Source: Isoetes taiwanensis (lineage: Eukaryota; Streptophyta; Lycopodiopsida; Isoetales; Isoetaceae). Taken from it: DNA of 64,000 bases. Positions 36,824 to 48,090 of the stretch are shown one piece after another (position 1 is the first letter of the stretch; each line of letters opens with the position of its first letter). The position numbers and the translations under genes were made by a program. The DNA lies in the NCBI GenBank assembly GCA_021234155.1, contig JAJEKV010000053.1:6899424-6963423 (forward strand). Direction: 5' to 3'. Under the pieces are notes generated by a model. That model had not been told where the DNA came from and searched no databases. It saw only the letters and a program-made list of their open reading frames with translations.

Positions 36824-37987
36824 TTTTTTTGTCCTTCAAAAAAACACTACAACGGCATTTGCTATTGACGAAGCAATGAAATGAGGCTTAAAAAGAATAC
36901 TTGATATTGGAAAAGCAGTCTCCTCCCATTCCTTTGATTCAGGGTTCAAAAAAGTTGGGAAATTCCAGCATAAAAGCTTGAGATTTCCAGTTGGAACATG
37001 AGAATGGTGGGACAGCAGTTTCTTTAGTTGAGTAGAACGCAATGGGGTCAGCCATTCTTGCTGCCCTCAATAAGAATTTTTGTCATTTTCAATAATGATC
37101 CAAGTTGGATCATTCTTATCCAAGAAATCTGTCGGAATGCAGAGCCATGTAACTTGGCAAATTTGACTTTGGTTCAATGTGTAAACAACGCAATATGAGA
37201 GAGCGTAATCAGTAGTAGTAGTAGGACCAGCAATTTTAACATAAGTGGGGTTCGCGGTTGAGTCAGTGTGAAAGCCTAGATGCATGTATTAACATAACAA
37301 TTTATGGTCTGCGTGTGCTAATAGACTTCAAGTTCACCATTAGTGTTAATAAGATTTGGAAAACGAAGGCAAATCGACATGTTTTTAATAGGCAACCAGA
37401 TCAACATTCGAGCTGATCTCTTTTATAATACATGTTGAGTTTATGTTTTAGTGGACCAGCCTTTAAAAGTTAACTATGATAAGCAAATTTCCACCAATTT
37501 TTGGATGAAATGGAATTTGTAATTTGATTTTGTAAAATCAGATAATATAAATATAAATATAAGGCAGGCAAATTTATGGTTGTAGAAGTTCTTTTCTCGA
37601 ACCCGGATTGAGTGGTAGTAAGCAAAACTGGAACTCAAATTGACAAGAGAATTCCAATCTGGCGAGGCACTCAGAGCTGGACGTGTTCTAGTCTATCTAC
37701 TTGCATAAGATTGGAATTGGGACTTTCGTTTCACAATAGAATTCTAATCTGGCGGGGCATTATAAAGGTCATGCTAGTTGCCACTTTTTGGATTTTTTAT
37801 TCGTTTCACATCGTTAGGCCTACCACTTGGACGCTACTTTTTGAATTTTTTTTTATTGGTTTCACGTCGTTAGGCCTACCAATTTTTGGCGACATATAGG
37901 CACATGGCTTCATTTTAGGCCGTTAAATAAAATCAATGACTAAGATTTGATGTGCAGGATAGCAAGAGCCAAAATAGGCGATGCTAA
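36824..37987. other. Receptor-kinase upstream region
   Basis: No supported gene. AATTC(C/T)AATCTGGCG(A/G)GGC occurs twice (about 37649 and 37740) and TTTCAC(A/G)TCGTTAGGCCTACCA twice (37805, 37860). Confidence 0.4.
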
Positions 37988-39338
37988 TATTGGCTCCCCC
38001 GTTTAAGCATGGCGCCACGTGATTCTCTCAAGAGAATCAATGTGATTCTCTCGAGCTAATCACGTGATTGTCTCGAAAGAATCACAAGAAAAGATGACGT
38101 GGCACAAGACAGCAGGCTGGCTGCTCATCAATGATTTGATGTTCTCGCATGGTTTATTGCGCATCTATTAAGCATGTGTGCTGTGTGATTCTCTCGAGCT
38201 GCTCATATATTTCGCATGTTCACGTGCGACCTTTAATTATGTGTGAGCATTAATTATGTTCGCGTGGTGTGATTAGCTCAATATAATCACACATTTATTG
38301 TATCCACGTGTGTGGTGTGATTAGCTCCAGAGAATCACACATATATTGCATCCACATGTGTGTGGTGTGATTAGCTCGAGATAATCTATGGTACGATTCA
38401 AACAAAACTGACAACAATTTTGTTTCTCTAGTCCAGAAGAAGGATTCACTCGAACGAATCGTTCTATGGTTGCACAACGATATGATGATCCGCTCAAGAG
38501 AATCATACCCATTATATAAGGTTATATCATCTCATTCGTTGCTCATCCGACGCTCGAGCGGGTAAAGAAGTAAGGTGTGCCAATCCTTCTGTTCTATTTT
38601 AAACGTTTCCAATTGCACTCATTAGATGTAATTTTGAGCAGGAGAGATTAGCTCAAGAGAATCAGCAACGAAAATTTGAGCAGAAGGAGGTAAAATTTCA
38701 AGCAGGAGAGATTAGCTCGAGAGAATCGGCAATGAAAATTTGAGAGAGATGAAAACTTGGGCTCAAGTAGATGCTCTTCAATCGAAACGAAAATTTGAGT
38801 AGGAGGAGATGAAATTTTGAGCAGGAGAAGGGCAATACATATAGAGAGACAAGGCTCTCTATTTGCATCCGAGTGGAATCATGCATTTCTCTCAAATATA
38901 AAACATCAGAAAGGACTAAAGTTGCGCTTGGAGATAGTGGAGAATATTTGTGATTAGCTCGAGAGAATCACATGTACTTTGTGATTCTCTCGAGAGAATC
39001 GCATCTCAATGAAAGAGCCTAAGAGTATCCATTAAAGATCACGTCAGACTGTATTGAAGATTGCATCAGGCCGCACGATTTGGGAGAATCTATGATTTTC
39101 TCGAGAGAAGAATCATAGAGTTGAGGGGAATCTGTGATTCTCTCGAGAGAATCACAGCCACCCCCTGAAGCGTGCAAAGTCAGACCCACATCCAGGTGGA
39201 TCTGCCGGATCTGCAGGTGCGCAGATCAGCAGACCAAGGGGGAAACTGAAAAAAAGGATGCGCCACCTACGCACCACGTCACTGCGATTCTCTGGAGAGA
39301 ATCACACTGGCTCCCTGGTTAAATCTAGGGAGCCGATA
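37988..39338. repeat. Segment with at least 15 copies of an 18-bp palindrome
   Basis: Core GATTCTCTCGAGAGAATC and close variants (second form GATTAGCTCGAGAGAATC). Copies near 38021, 38044, 38066, 38187 (half), 38271, 38319, 38369, 38494, 38646, 38710, 38952, 38983, 39094, 39136 and 39286. Three of them (38271-38386) sit in a tandem repeat of about 50 bp; the rest have unrelated flanks and irregular spacing. The segment is bounded by TATTGGCTCCC (37988-37998) and its near-inverted copy (39328-39338, TATCGGCTCCC on the minus strand); a direct GGCTCCC-GTTAA copy also occurs at 39309. No target duplication is clear. No coding capacity. Confidence 0.85.
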
Positions 39339-39344
39339 AAGTGC

Positions 39345-41290
39345 GCGCCAAATAGGGGGGAGGGGGGTGCATCTTCACAATGGATGTAAAAAGAACTTGC
39401 ACATGAAGGCTACTCTACAAATCCAAAATGCAAGAACATAAGATAGTCCTGTACTTCAATACTTGCCTATTCTGCAAGACCAGCCAGTTCAAATCCTCAA
39501 TAACCAGCCACGTATTGATTCCTAGCCCTCTGGAATGTACTTTGTAGGCTACTTAGACTACCATATAAAAGACAGGAATGCATGAAGACCTGGATATTTT
39601 GCCCTAGACAATATACTGTTTTGCTGTCTATGTCAAATCGGCCCCTGTTTTTTGCCACAGCCCTAAACAGAGCTCCCCGACCAAGCGCCATCGCCATGAC
39701 TCTGCATAAAACAAATGTTCGGTTAAGTAAAAGGCAAAAATACCCAAATACAATGAGATTCGAACTATAGGAAACTACAGGTAAGCGCAAACTACAGAAA
39801 TGAAGCCATGGCAATGAAGCTAGAAGCTATGTCACTCGAGAGCCATAGTTCGTCCGCCATCTGGCCAGTTCGAACCTGGTCGGAATTGCTGGGCATCTTG
39901 CCTTATCTAGCCCTACCTAACTCGAACCACTTGGATTTGCAGGTGCCCTTCTGGCCTGCGCATATCTTCCCCACACCGCTTCGAAACGTACATCCACCTT
40001 TTTGGAGGAGTGCCTATAGCACATTTTCGCATTAAAAAAGCACACTTGGCATGCCACATGGCACAATTTCAGCCCTCCATGTTTGATGCATGACATACAT
40101 ACTTACGCTATAATTTTATAATATAAGAAAATAAATATATATAAAAAAAAAAAGTATTGTAGCGGGCTTGTCGTCTCAAAACATGTGTGTTAGACCCACT
40201 ATTTATGTTCAAGTTTGATAATGCATTACACGAGTAATAATGGTCTTTCTAGCTCAACAAAGTTAGTTAATATGTTGCTTCATCCATGTCCAATGTCCAA
40301 TTTGCGTTATTCCATCTTTAACGCTTAAATGTTCCATTCAAGTATAACACACACTTTCCAAAACTTTTTCGTTAATTGAGTTGGACCATAAAGTTTTAAT
40401 GCTTAAATGATCATAAATCTTATCAAAACTTTTAACCCTCGAACTTAATGTAGCTCATTTACTATTCAACTTATGAAGCGTGAAAACATAAGGAAGAAAG
40501 ACTTTCTTTATGATGAATAGTTTAAGTGTATTTAAATGGAAAAGGCAATATGTTAGCAAGTAGAATATCAACATGAGAGCAGGGTTTTTCCGATAACAAG
40601 GAAAAGTTTCGGCGAATTTTCTGGCCATTTCCATAAACATTTCTAGGGATTTCTGGGAAATTACTAAAAATATTAAGTATCTCCAGTACTCTTGAATATT
40701 AGCAGGTATTTCTTCTAGTTACGGAGGCTTCTAAATTCAAACCCAGTGTGAGAGGGATAACACCCTAGAACGAGGGTGTTATGTCCTATTATAACAAACG
40801 AGGGTCGGAGGGTCGAGTTTATTATAGTAGGGCATAACACCTGAATTCTAGAGTGGTATTGGCCTTAACAAACTAGGCTCTGAGAGTTTTATGGTGGTTT
40901 CCGTAACAAGCTAGATGTTTATGGCTGTTTGGTGTTTATGCGATTTTCAATGTGTTACTAGTGGGTAACATCACTACAACCAACGTCTGAGATCTAATCT
41001 CATCTATAAAACTTGAGGGCCAGATGGTTAAGGGGCTACATACCCTTATCATATATCGCCTTGATTACAAAATACATCAATTTGCAGACACATTATATAT
41101 TTGGAAATTTCATACAATAACTGTGAAAATGCATCACAACTATACTATTATGATGTTACAATTTGGAAATTTAATTGTTCATTTGGAATTCCATACTCCA
41201 AGCTATTGTGGAAATGGATGGCAAAAATATCAAGGCCAAACTATAATAATCTTACAATGACTTGACTTTTCTAAGATAGGGGTAAACATA
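39345..41290. other. Spacer
   Basis: No recognised gene. A short minus-strand frame with ATG at about 39697 (MAMALGRGALFRAVAKNRGR) is unsupported. Confidence 0.4.
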
Positions 41291-41299
41291 TATATAGGA

Positions 41300-42345
41300 C
41301 TAGAAAGACCGCCTAAAAACAAAGATCCAAAACTGCTTTCTTGCTACTTCTTGCGTCACTTCTGCTCCACCTTATAGACTCATTGTCCTTTCGATGTGAT
41401 TTGTTCTAGCAAAATCATCATTCTTATTGAAAAGATTGAGAGCAAAAGGCCACTTTAGTGGCTTACAAGCCCAAACCAAAAAGACTGTCTTAAAGATGTT
41501 TCAGAACCAAAGTAGGCAAAATCTTTGAAGAAAGAACCTCCAAGATCACCGGCAAAGCACACTGGCATCCTATCATGATTTTGAATCTGCAAGAGTGGTT
41601 GTAGCAGTGCCGGACAGAGAGAGAAGAGGGTGGCCTCCGCGCTTTGTTTGAATCGTCCTTTTCTATCAGGTGAGTAAAGAGAGGCTGCACCTTTTGTCGC
41701 CATCGCCATAGCTAGGTCTTCAGCAGGGGATTACATCCATGAGGGAAAAGAGAAGGGCCAAACGGTACGTACCAAAATCAAATTTTGAAAATGGAGGGCG
41801 GGGGGGGGGGGTAAGGGGGGTAAAAGTAATAAAAGAACAAAAAAGATTCAAAAAAGAGGGGTTTGAAGTTTTACCTTTTTGGCAAGTTCTAGCGGTGGAG
41901 GTCCATGAGCATGTATTCAAGACATATTTGGGTGATTTCCAATTTACGTCATATTAGCGCATTATTTCAAGCATTTTTTGCATGCTCATTTAAAATTTGT
42001 GATGGTTATCTAGAACGAGCCATTTGCCTCTTTGCTTTAGTTCATTTCTCTTGATAGTTGGTCTTTTAAATGTTGCCTTTTTTGCAGGGACGTTGTCAAA
42101 TGTATGGGATTGTAGCTTTTGAGTATTTTAAAGCATTTGAGTTATATGGGCCTTCCAAAATGTATATCCATGTTCCTTTCACGTTTTTCTTATTATTTAT
42201 GATAGGGATCTTGTCATTTCTTATGAGTCATGGTGCTTTTGCCCATCCTTCATACGTTTTCCTTATCAGTATGCACATACTTATTCGTTTTGGACTTGCG
42301 CTTTCTATTCTGAGTTGTTTTTCTCAACTCGCGAGCCGAGAAAGG
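41300..42345 (+). repeat. Segmental direct repeat, copy A
   Basis: Homologous to copy B at 42898-44380 in several colinear blocks (for example GTTCTAGCAA-ATCATCATTC at 41404 and 43008). Contains a G-rich run at 41795-41820. A short minus-strand frame (CFAGDLGGSFFKDFAYFGSE) is conserved in part in both copies, but no gene is recognised. Confidence 0.8.
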
Positions 42346-42897
42346 CCCAAAACCTCAGTTATAGTACTCATAAGTCATAGTACTCATAAGTCTCTCTCAA
42401 CTTCTTCCTTTATCTAACTAATACTATAGTATCATTATCTTCCTAGTTACATAGAATACTACAGGAGTCGAATTCCCATTTTCCACAAACTGCAGACAAT
42501 CTTGAATGCTTCAAAAACCTCTCCTAAAATTAGAAATGAATAGAAAAGAGATGAAGAGGATGATCAAATTTTGCAACTTTACTATCAAATGTGAGTTTAA
42601 AAAAAAGATAATGCATTGTTGTAATGCGCCACCAACTTATAATAAGTTAGACACACAACCCATCCACCAAAACTCCCCTCTATAGTTTAATTCACGATAT
42701 TTGATCGTGATATAAAAGCATTTTCTCGGGCACAGATCTCTAGCTCAGCAATATCAAATAATCTACCATCCTGTTAAAGTTGTAAAATTGTGATCAAGAA
42801 CTTACTTTGGATTCTTCCAAAAAAAAATCCCTAAATCTTTTCGCTAGCAAGGAAAGAGCAAGAGGAGGGAAAAAAAAAACCATTTAAACAGAAGATC

Positions 42898-44380
42898 TAA
42901 CTAGAAAGACTGCCTAAACATAAAGAATTAAACCTACTTTCTTGCTCATTCTTGCTTCACTTCTGCTCCAGCTTATAGGCTCTGTTCCCTTTCGATGTGA
43001 TCTGTTCTAGCAAGATCATCATTCTTATTGAAAAGATTGAGAGCAAAAGGCCACGTTGGTGGCTTACCAGCCCAAACAAAAAAAAACCATCTTCAAACTA
43101 ATTCAGAACCAAAGTATGCAAAATCTTTGAAGAAAGAACCTCCAAGGTCACCGGTAAAGCACACTAACATCCTATCATGATTTCGAATCTGCAAGAGTGG
43201 TTGTAATAGTGTCAGACAGAGAGAGAAGAGGGTGGCCTCCTCTCTCTGTTGCCACCCTAGCTACAGGTGTAGAAGAAGCGCAGAGAAACATCTTCAATCT
43301 TCCACAATGACCAACTTTTTCTTTAGACTCAAATTCATTTTAAGTTGTCCATGAAAATATCCATGAAAACCCATCAAACGGGGGTCTGCACTTTTAGTTC
43401 TTCACTATTTTCCAAAACTGTAACTGATTCTTGCGATTTATTTGTTGTTTCCATTGATGATTCGTTAGTCTTCTCTGCTACTAGGCCTGCTTTCTCATTA
43501 TTAGTTCTGGATTTGCGATTATTGGGTCACGAAATGGGCCAACATGCAAAGCCCCAATTCCAGAGGCAATACCTCATGTTTCAACCAAATCCCATCCTTC
43601 AATGCAAGAAATAACCACAAATTAACATGGGTAAGCCTCATGTTCTATGGTGAATTGTCCTTTTATATCAGGGAAGCAAAAAGAAGTTGCACCTTTTGTC
43701 GCCATCGCCATAGCTGGGTCTTCAGCAGAGGATTAGAGCCATGTGGGAAAAGAGAAGGGCCAAAAGGTATGTACCAGATTCAAATTTTGAAAATAAAGGG
43801 GGGAAAAGGTGAAATAAAATAATAAAGAACAAAAAAGATTCGAAAAAGAAATAGAGGATTTATTTATTTGAAGCTTTACCCGTTTGGCAACTTCTAGCTA
43901 GCTTTGGAGGTCCATGATCATGTATTGAAGTCATATTTGGGGAACTTGCAGTTTATGCCATATTAGCTCAAGCATTCATTGCATGCTCATTTAGAGTTGA
44001 TGATTATCTAGAACGAGCCATTTACCTCTTTCCTTTAGTTCATTTATCTTGATAATTGGTCTTTTAAAAGTTGTCTTCACTTTTTGCATGGACGTTGTCA
44101 AATGTTTGGGATTGTATCTTTGAGTATTCTAAAACATTTGAGTTATATGGGTTTATGACAATTTTATGGGCCTTCCAAACTGTATCTTTATGTTCCTTCC
44201 TCTCAAGTTTTTCTTATGATTTATGAACATGCACTTCTTGTCATTTTTTATGAGTTATGGAGCGTTTGCCCATCCTTCATACGTTTTTCTTATTAGTATG
44301 CACGTACTTATTCGCTTTGGACTTGCGTTTTTTCACTCCGAGCTGTTTTTCTCAATTCATGAGTCGAGAAAGGCCTTCAA
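42898..44380 (+). repeat. Segmental direct repeat, copy B
   Basis: Colinear with copy A but longer, mainly through extra sequence at about 43250-43690. Divergence is obvious base by base, so the duplication is old. Confidence 0.8.
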
Positions 44381-44560
44381 ATCTATGTTTTTCACTCCGA
44401 GCTGCCTTTCTCGACTCGGAGTCCAGAAAGGCCCATAGACTGCCTTTTTCACTCCAAGCTAGCTATCTTTCTCGACGACCTACCTTTTTCACTATGAGCT
44501 GCCTTTCTCGACGTCGAAAAAGGCCCTCGGACCTGCGTTTTTCACTCGGAGCCACCTTAG
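44325..44560 (+). repeat. Tandem repeat of about 60 bp with TTTCTCGA/TCGAGAAA palindromes
   Basis: About four imperfect units of TTTTTCACTCCGAGCTGCC-TTTCTCGA.. with TCGAGAAAGGCC in between. Single related units occur at 42305-42345 and 44775-44850. Confidence 0.7.
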
Positions 44561-44599
44561 ATCTAAGTATTAATTTCTGATATATATTTTTCGATCACG

Positions 44600-46940
44600 T
44601 TTAGTGCTGCTCATTGATTATGAAGGCAGAGGAATACATATCAGTGTGCCATTGCTACTCCAATTCTTGAGATTATATCTACTCATCAGTCCTTGATTTT
44701 GATTTTCTTTTTTATCTTTTTATCTTTTTTAAATATTTCTTTCACCAAAAAATATTTTAATAATCGAGAAGGACCCTCAGACTTGCCTTTTTCACTTTGA
44801 GCTGCCTTTCTCAAATTGCAAGACGAGAAAGGCTCTCAGACATGCGTCTTTTAAAAATGGTCTTCAAAACTTGTTCTTATTTTATTTGTCTTGTCTGTAG
44901 CGTCACTTGAGTAACTTGATTCTGCCTTGTGCAGTCCTTATCCAGATAGTACATGGAAAGACCTGCTCGTTGAAGAAAGGAGGCAAGAAGAGGGTGATGA
45001 CATCGGTTGGACAGATCAACACGTAACCAGTGAACCACATTTTCATACAAATTTCTATCGTTTTCAAGTTGCTCCCATGGCTTGGGACAGGTCGGGCACT
45101 AACTAAAAACCATAGAAACATGTGAGTGTATGGGAGGGGTTTTTTTTGGGGCCAGAATCATACCCATAAATGGGAGGGAGTGTTTTTCTTGCTTGGATTC
45201 TTTATATATAGTAGAGGTATATTTTCTTCGGAGATTTTTGTAAAAGTGATAATTTCTCTTAACCCTATGCATGCACATGCCATATAGACTTTATGTTAGG
45301 TGCATCCCCCGAAGGTGGTCCGTGTATGAAGAGGATGTAATTGTTGTGACATCATGACCGCTATGGTCTCTTCATCCACTATAATATACATGGTAATGAA
45401 CCCAATTATAAATATAACTTCTTAATTTTTGTTGGATTTGTGATTTCTTGTCTATGTATCTGAGAAAAAGGTTGAAATGTCTTGGTAAAGAGATTCATCC
45501 TCGCACGAAAAAGCTGTTGTTTTTAACGGCTCAACTCGCCATTTGAGAAAAAAGTGGTGAAATATCTCGTGAAGGGACCGAACCTCACACGAAAAAACTC
45601 GTCTTTTCAATAATTATTTACGCCAAAAAAGGCTTCTCACGTCCTTTTCGTGTAAAATAAGAGGGTTCCAAAAAAAAAGGAATCGCATGTGACCCACTTT
45701 AATTAAATGCGACTTTTATACTTTTTTGTGCTGCTAAGTCATTAGCTTTAGTTGGAAAATAATAATTTTCTAATAGACTTGCCTGCGATGCACTTCATTA
45801 CTTTCCATCTTCAGTATTCCATCTGAGATTTACTCTGACCATGGAAAGAATCTCCAGCATTGGCATCCACAATCTTGATTCAGAAGCAGATATTGTGAAC
45901 AAACATATCACTATTTGTTTTGTTGTGGTCTATCTTAACCTTTCTGTAGATGTTATCTCCAAATTTTGGCATCCTTGTTGATCCTGACATTATGATTTCA
46001 TGATGAATATTTGTAATCCTGGAGCATGGATAACCTTCCTTTCCTGTACTTGAAACTCTATCCTCTGGATGTTAGAACCTATTCAAGTTCTAAAGTACCT
46101 CAACTCTATGAGTGAAACAAATATAACTAGAATTTGAACTAAATAATAGATGCTCAACACTCAAGAATTCTCTCAGCTACGTTAGGTAAGCAGCAATTTA
46201 CATTTGTGAACAGAAAGTAGAGAACTTATAACAAAAAAACTATATAGCTCTACTTTGATAAGTGTTTTTCTAGGTTGCTTTTAAAGGGCATGGTTTTCCA
46301 TAAACTAGAATATGATGTGATATAGATTCCTATTACACTCTTGCTAGCTTCTTCGCATGTCTCAGTTTGGAATGTAGCGTGCTTCTGCAATAATCTATTT
46401 TTATGCTTTGCTCGAAGGAGATTGAAACAATAGCCCTTTGGGTTTGCGTTTCCTGATTGTGGTTTAATTTCAAAGGGTTTTGGATTGCATGTGCTTTAAT
46501 ATGAATTCTACTTGTAAATGGAAAAAATGAATCTGCTTGCTATGTGATTTCGGATATACGAGCTTCCAATTCATGTGGCAAAGCACTGTATTGGAAGGTT
46601 GTGAAATAATATGGCTATTATTGAAATTGGAACTGATGGCAGAAAGTCCTGGTCAATTCGTAAGCTTTCCATTTTCTAAGACTATACAAACAAACTGGAG
46701 CCATTATAATCCAGCGCTTGAACTGGTTGTTTACGATTCGACAACCTCTAATACAGTTAACATGCTTGGTAGTCCAATAAAAGGACTTTTGTTCCTATGG
46801 AGTACACTATTTTTAGATCGTGTAAAATTAATAGCATTACAACATGGGTGTAATTTCAACAAAAGTCTATTTTGCGTTATTAAAAAGCCCTTATCGGACT
46901 CTTGTGTGTTAAAGTAGAGTCCTTGTTTTTTTATTATCAC
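44600..46940. other. Spacer
   Basis: No gene recognised. A TTTTCGTG/CACGAAAA motif recurs at 45500-45655. Confidence 0.4.
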
Positions 46941-46954
46941 TTTTGGTGCAGGTT

Positions 46955-47330
46955 GGTGACTAGTTATCAGTGTTAGTAGAGTACTAATAACTAGTTATCA
47001 GTACTTGTGGAATACTGATAACTAGTTACCAGTATTGTTTCCACCTATATAAGCCTGATAAGGTGGTTATCGGTCTTCGCCTCGGCTGATAACTAAAAAT
47101 ATATGGCCTCGATTGTACGTCCTCGGCCAGATATTTGGCACGTAAGGCCTCGCCTAGCCTTCACCCCTAGCGGGCCTCGGCCTTACGTGCCAAATATTTG
47201 AGCTGGAACATACAACCTCGGCCACACATTTTTTGTTATCAGCCTCAGCCAGACAGATAACCTTATCTTGTGGGCTTTTATGCCACGACTGGCACACAAC
47301 CTTGCCATTATACAACATAAAAGCCCATAA
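46955..47330. repeat. Cluster of inverted repeats
   Basis: A perfect 19-bp stem ATATTTGGCACGTAAGGCC (47131-47149) pairs with 47179-47197 across a 29-base loop; a second 12-bp stem TGGGCTTTTATG (47271-47282) pairs with 47316-47327. Upstream, ACTAGTTATCAGT recurs at 46960-47030. CCTCGGCC recurs throughout. Confidence 0.85.
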
Positions 47331-47482
47331 GGCGTAAAGCTTTTGCCTTGTAGGGTTTTCCTATCTCTTTCAGTTGTTGTGTATTCCATAGAAGGTGCTC
47401 TACCACAAACTATACTTTCCTATTAAATTCTTCTCTCTATTTGTCCACTTTTACTATCCTAGTCCATTCTCACTGAGTTCAT

Positions 47483-47572
47483 AATATATGCCCTTAGTCT
47501 CCTGCAAGTTCCTCCTATTTGCCCCTAATATATGCCCTTAGTCTCCTGCGAATTCCTCCTATTTGCCCCTGA
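47483..47572 (+). repeat. 47-bp tandem duplication
   Basis: TATATGCCCTTAGTCTCCTGC..TATTTGCCCCT occurs twice in tandem with two differences. Confidence 0.85.
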
Positions 47573-48090
47573 AACAATCTTTTTAGTTGATGAAACAATG
47601 TGCAAACTAAGCATGTAGAAAGAGGGGTTTCTGTAAGTACACTCGGTTGAACATCTTCTTACTTCCCTTGTGCATTCTGATTTTTTCATATTGGATCTTG
47701 GAATTCATTATTCTCATATTCTCGACATGCTTTATTGTCACCACTTCAATTCCTGATGGAGTCCATCCATCAAGGAAAATCATGTTTTATATGGATGTTT
47801 TCAATATAGACCTATTCAGCACAGAATAGTAAAGATTTTGAGATCATATGGAAATAACTTCTATCAAAATGAACTGTGGAACTGTGCACAGAGTTTTCTT
47901 GAACAACTGCAACAAGCAGGTGATGGTCTCAAAATCAGCACGTATTACTGTGATGCTAAGAACGTTTGATAATATTATCCAATTCAACCTAATATTAATA
48001 ACAGGTTGGGAAAATACACAACACTTACAAAATATTTCAAGGATTCAGGATCTTATACCAAATCCCCTAACCGGAATAAACCAATTTTTT

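Noticed and set aside
36048-36884. Plus-strand frames opposite the receptor kinase
   Set aside because: Shadows of the LRR coding repeats on the other strand.
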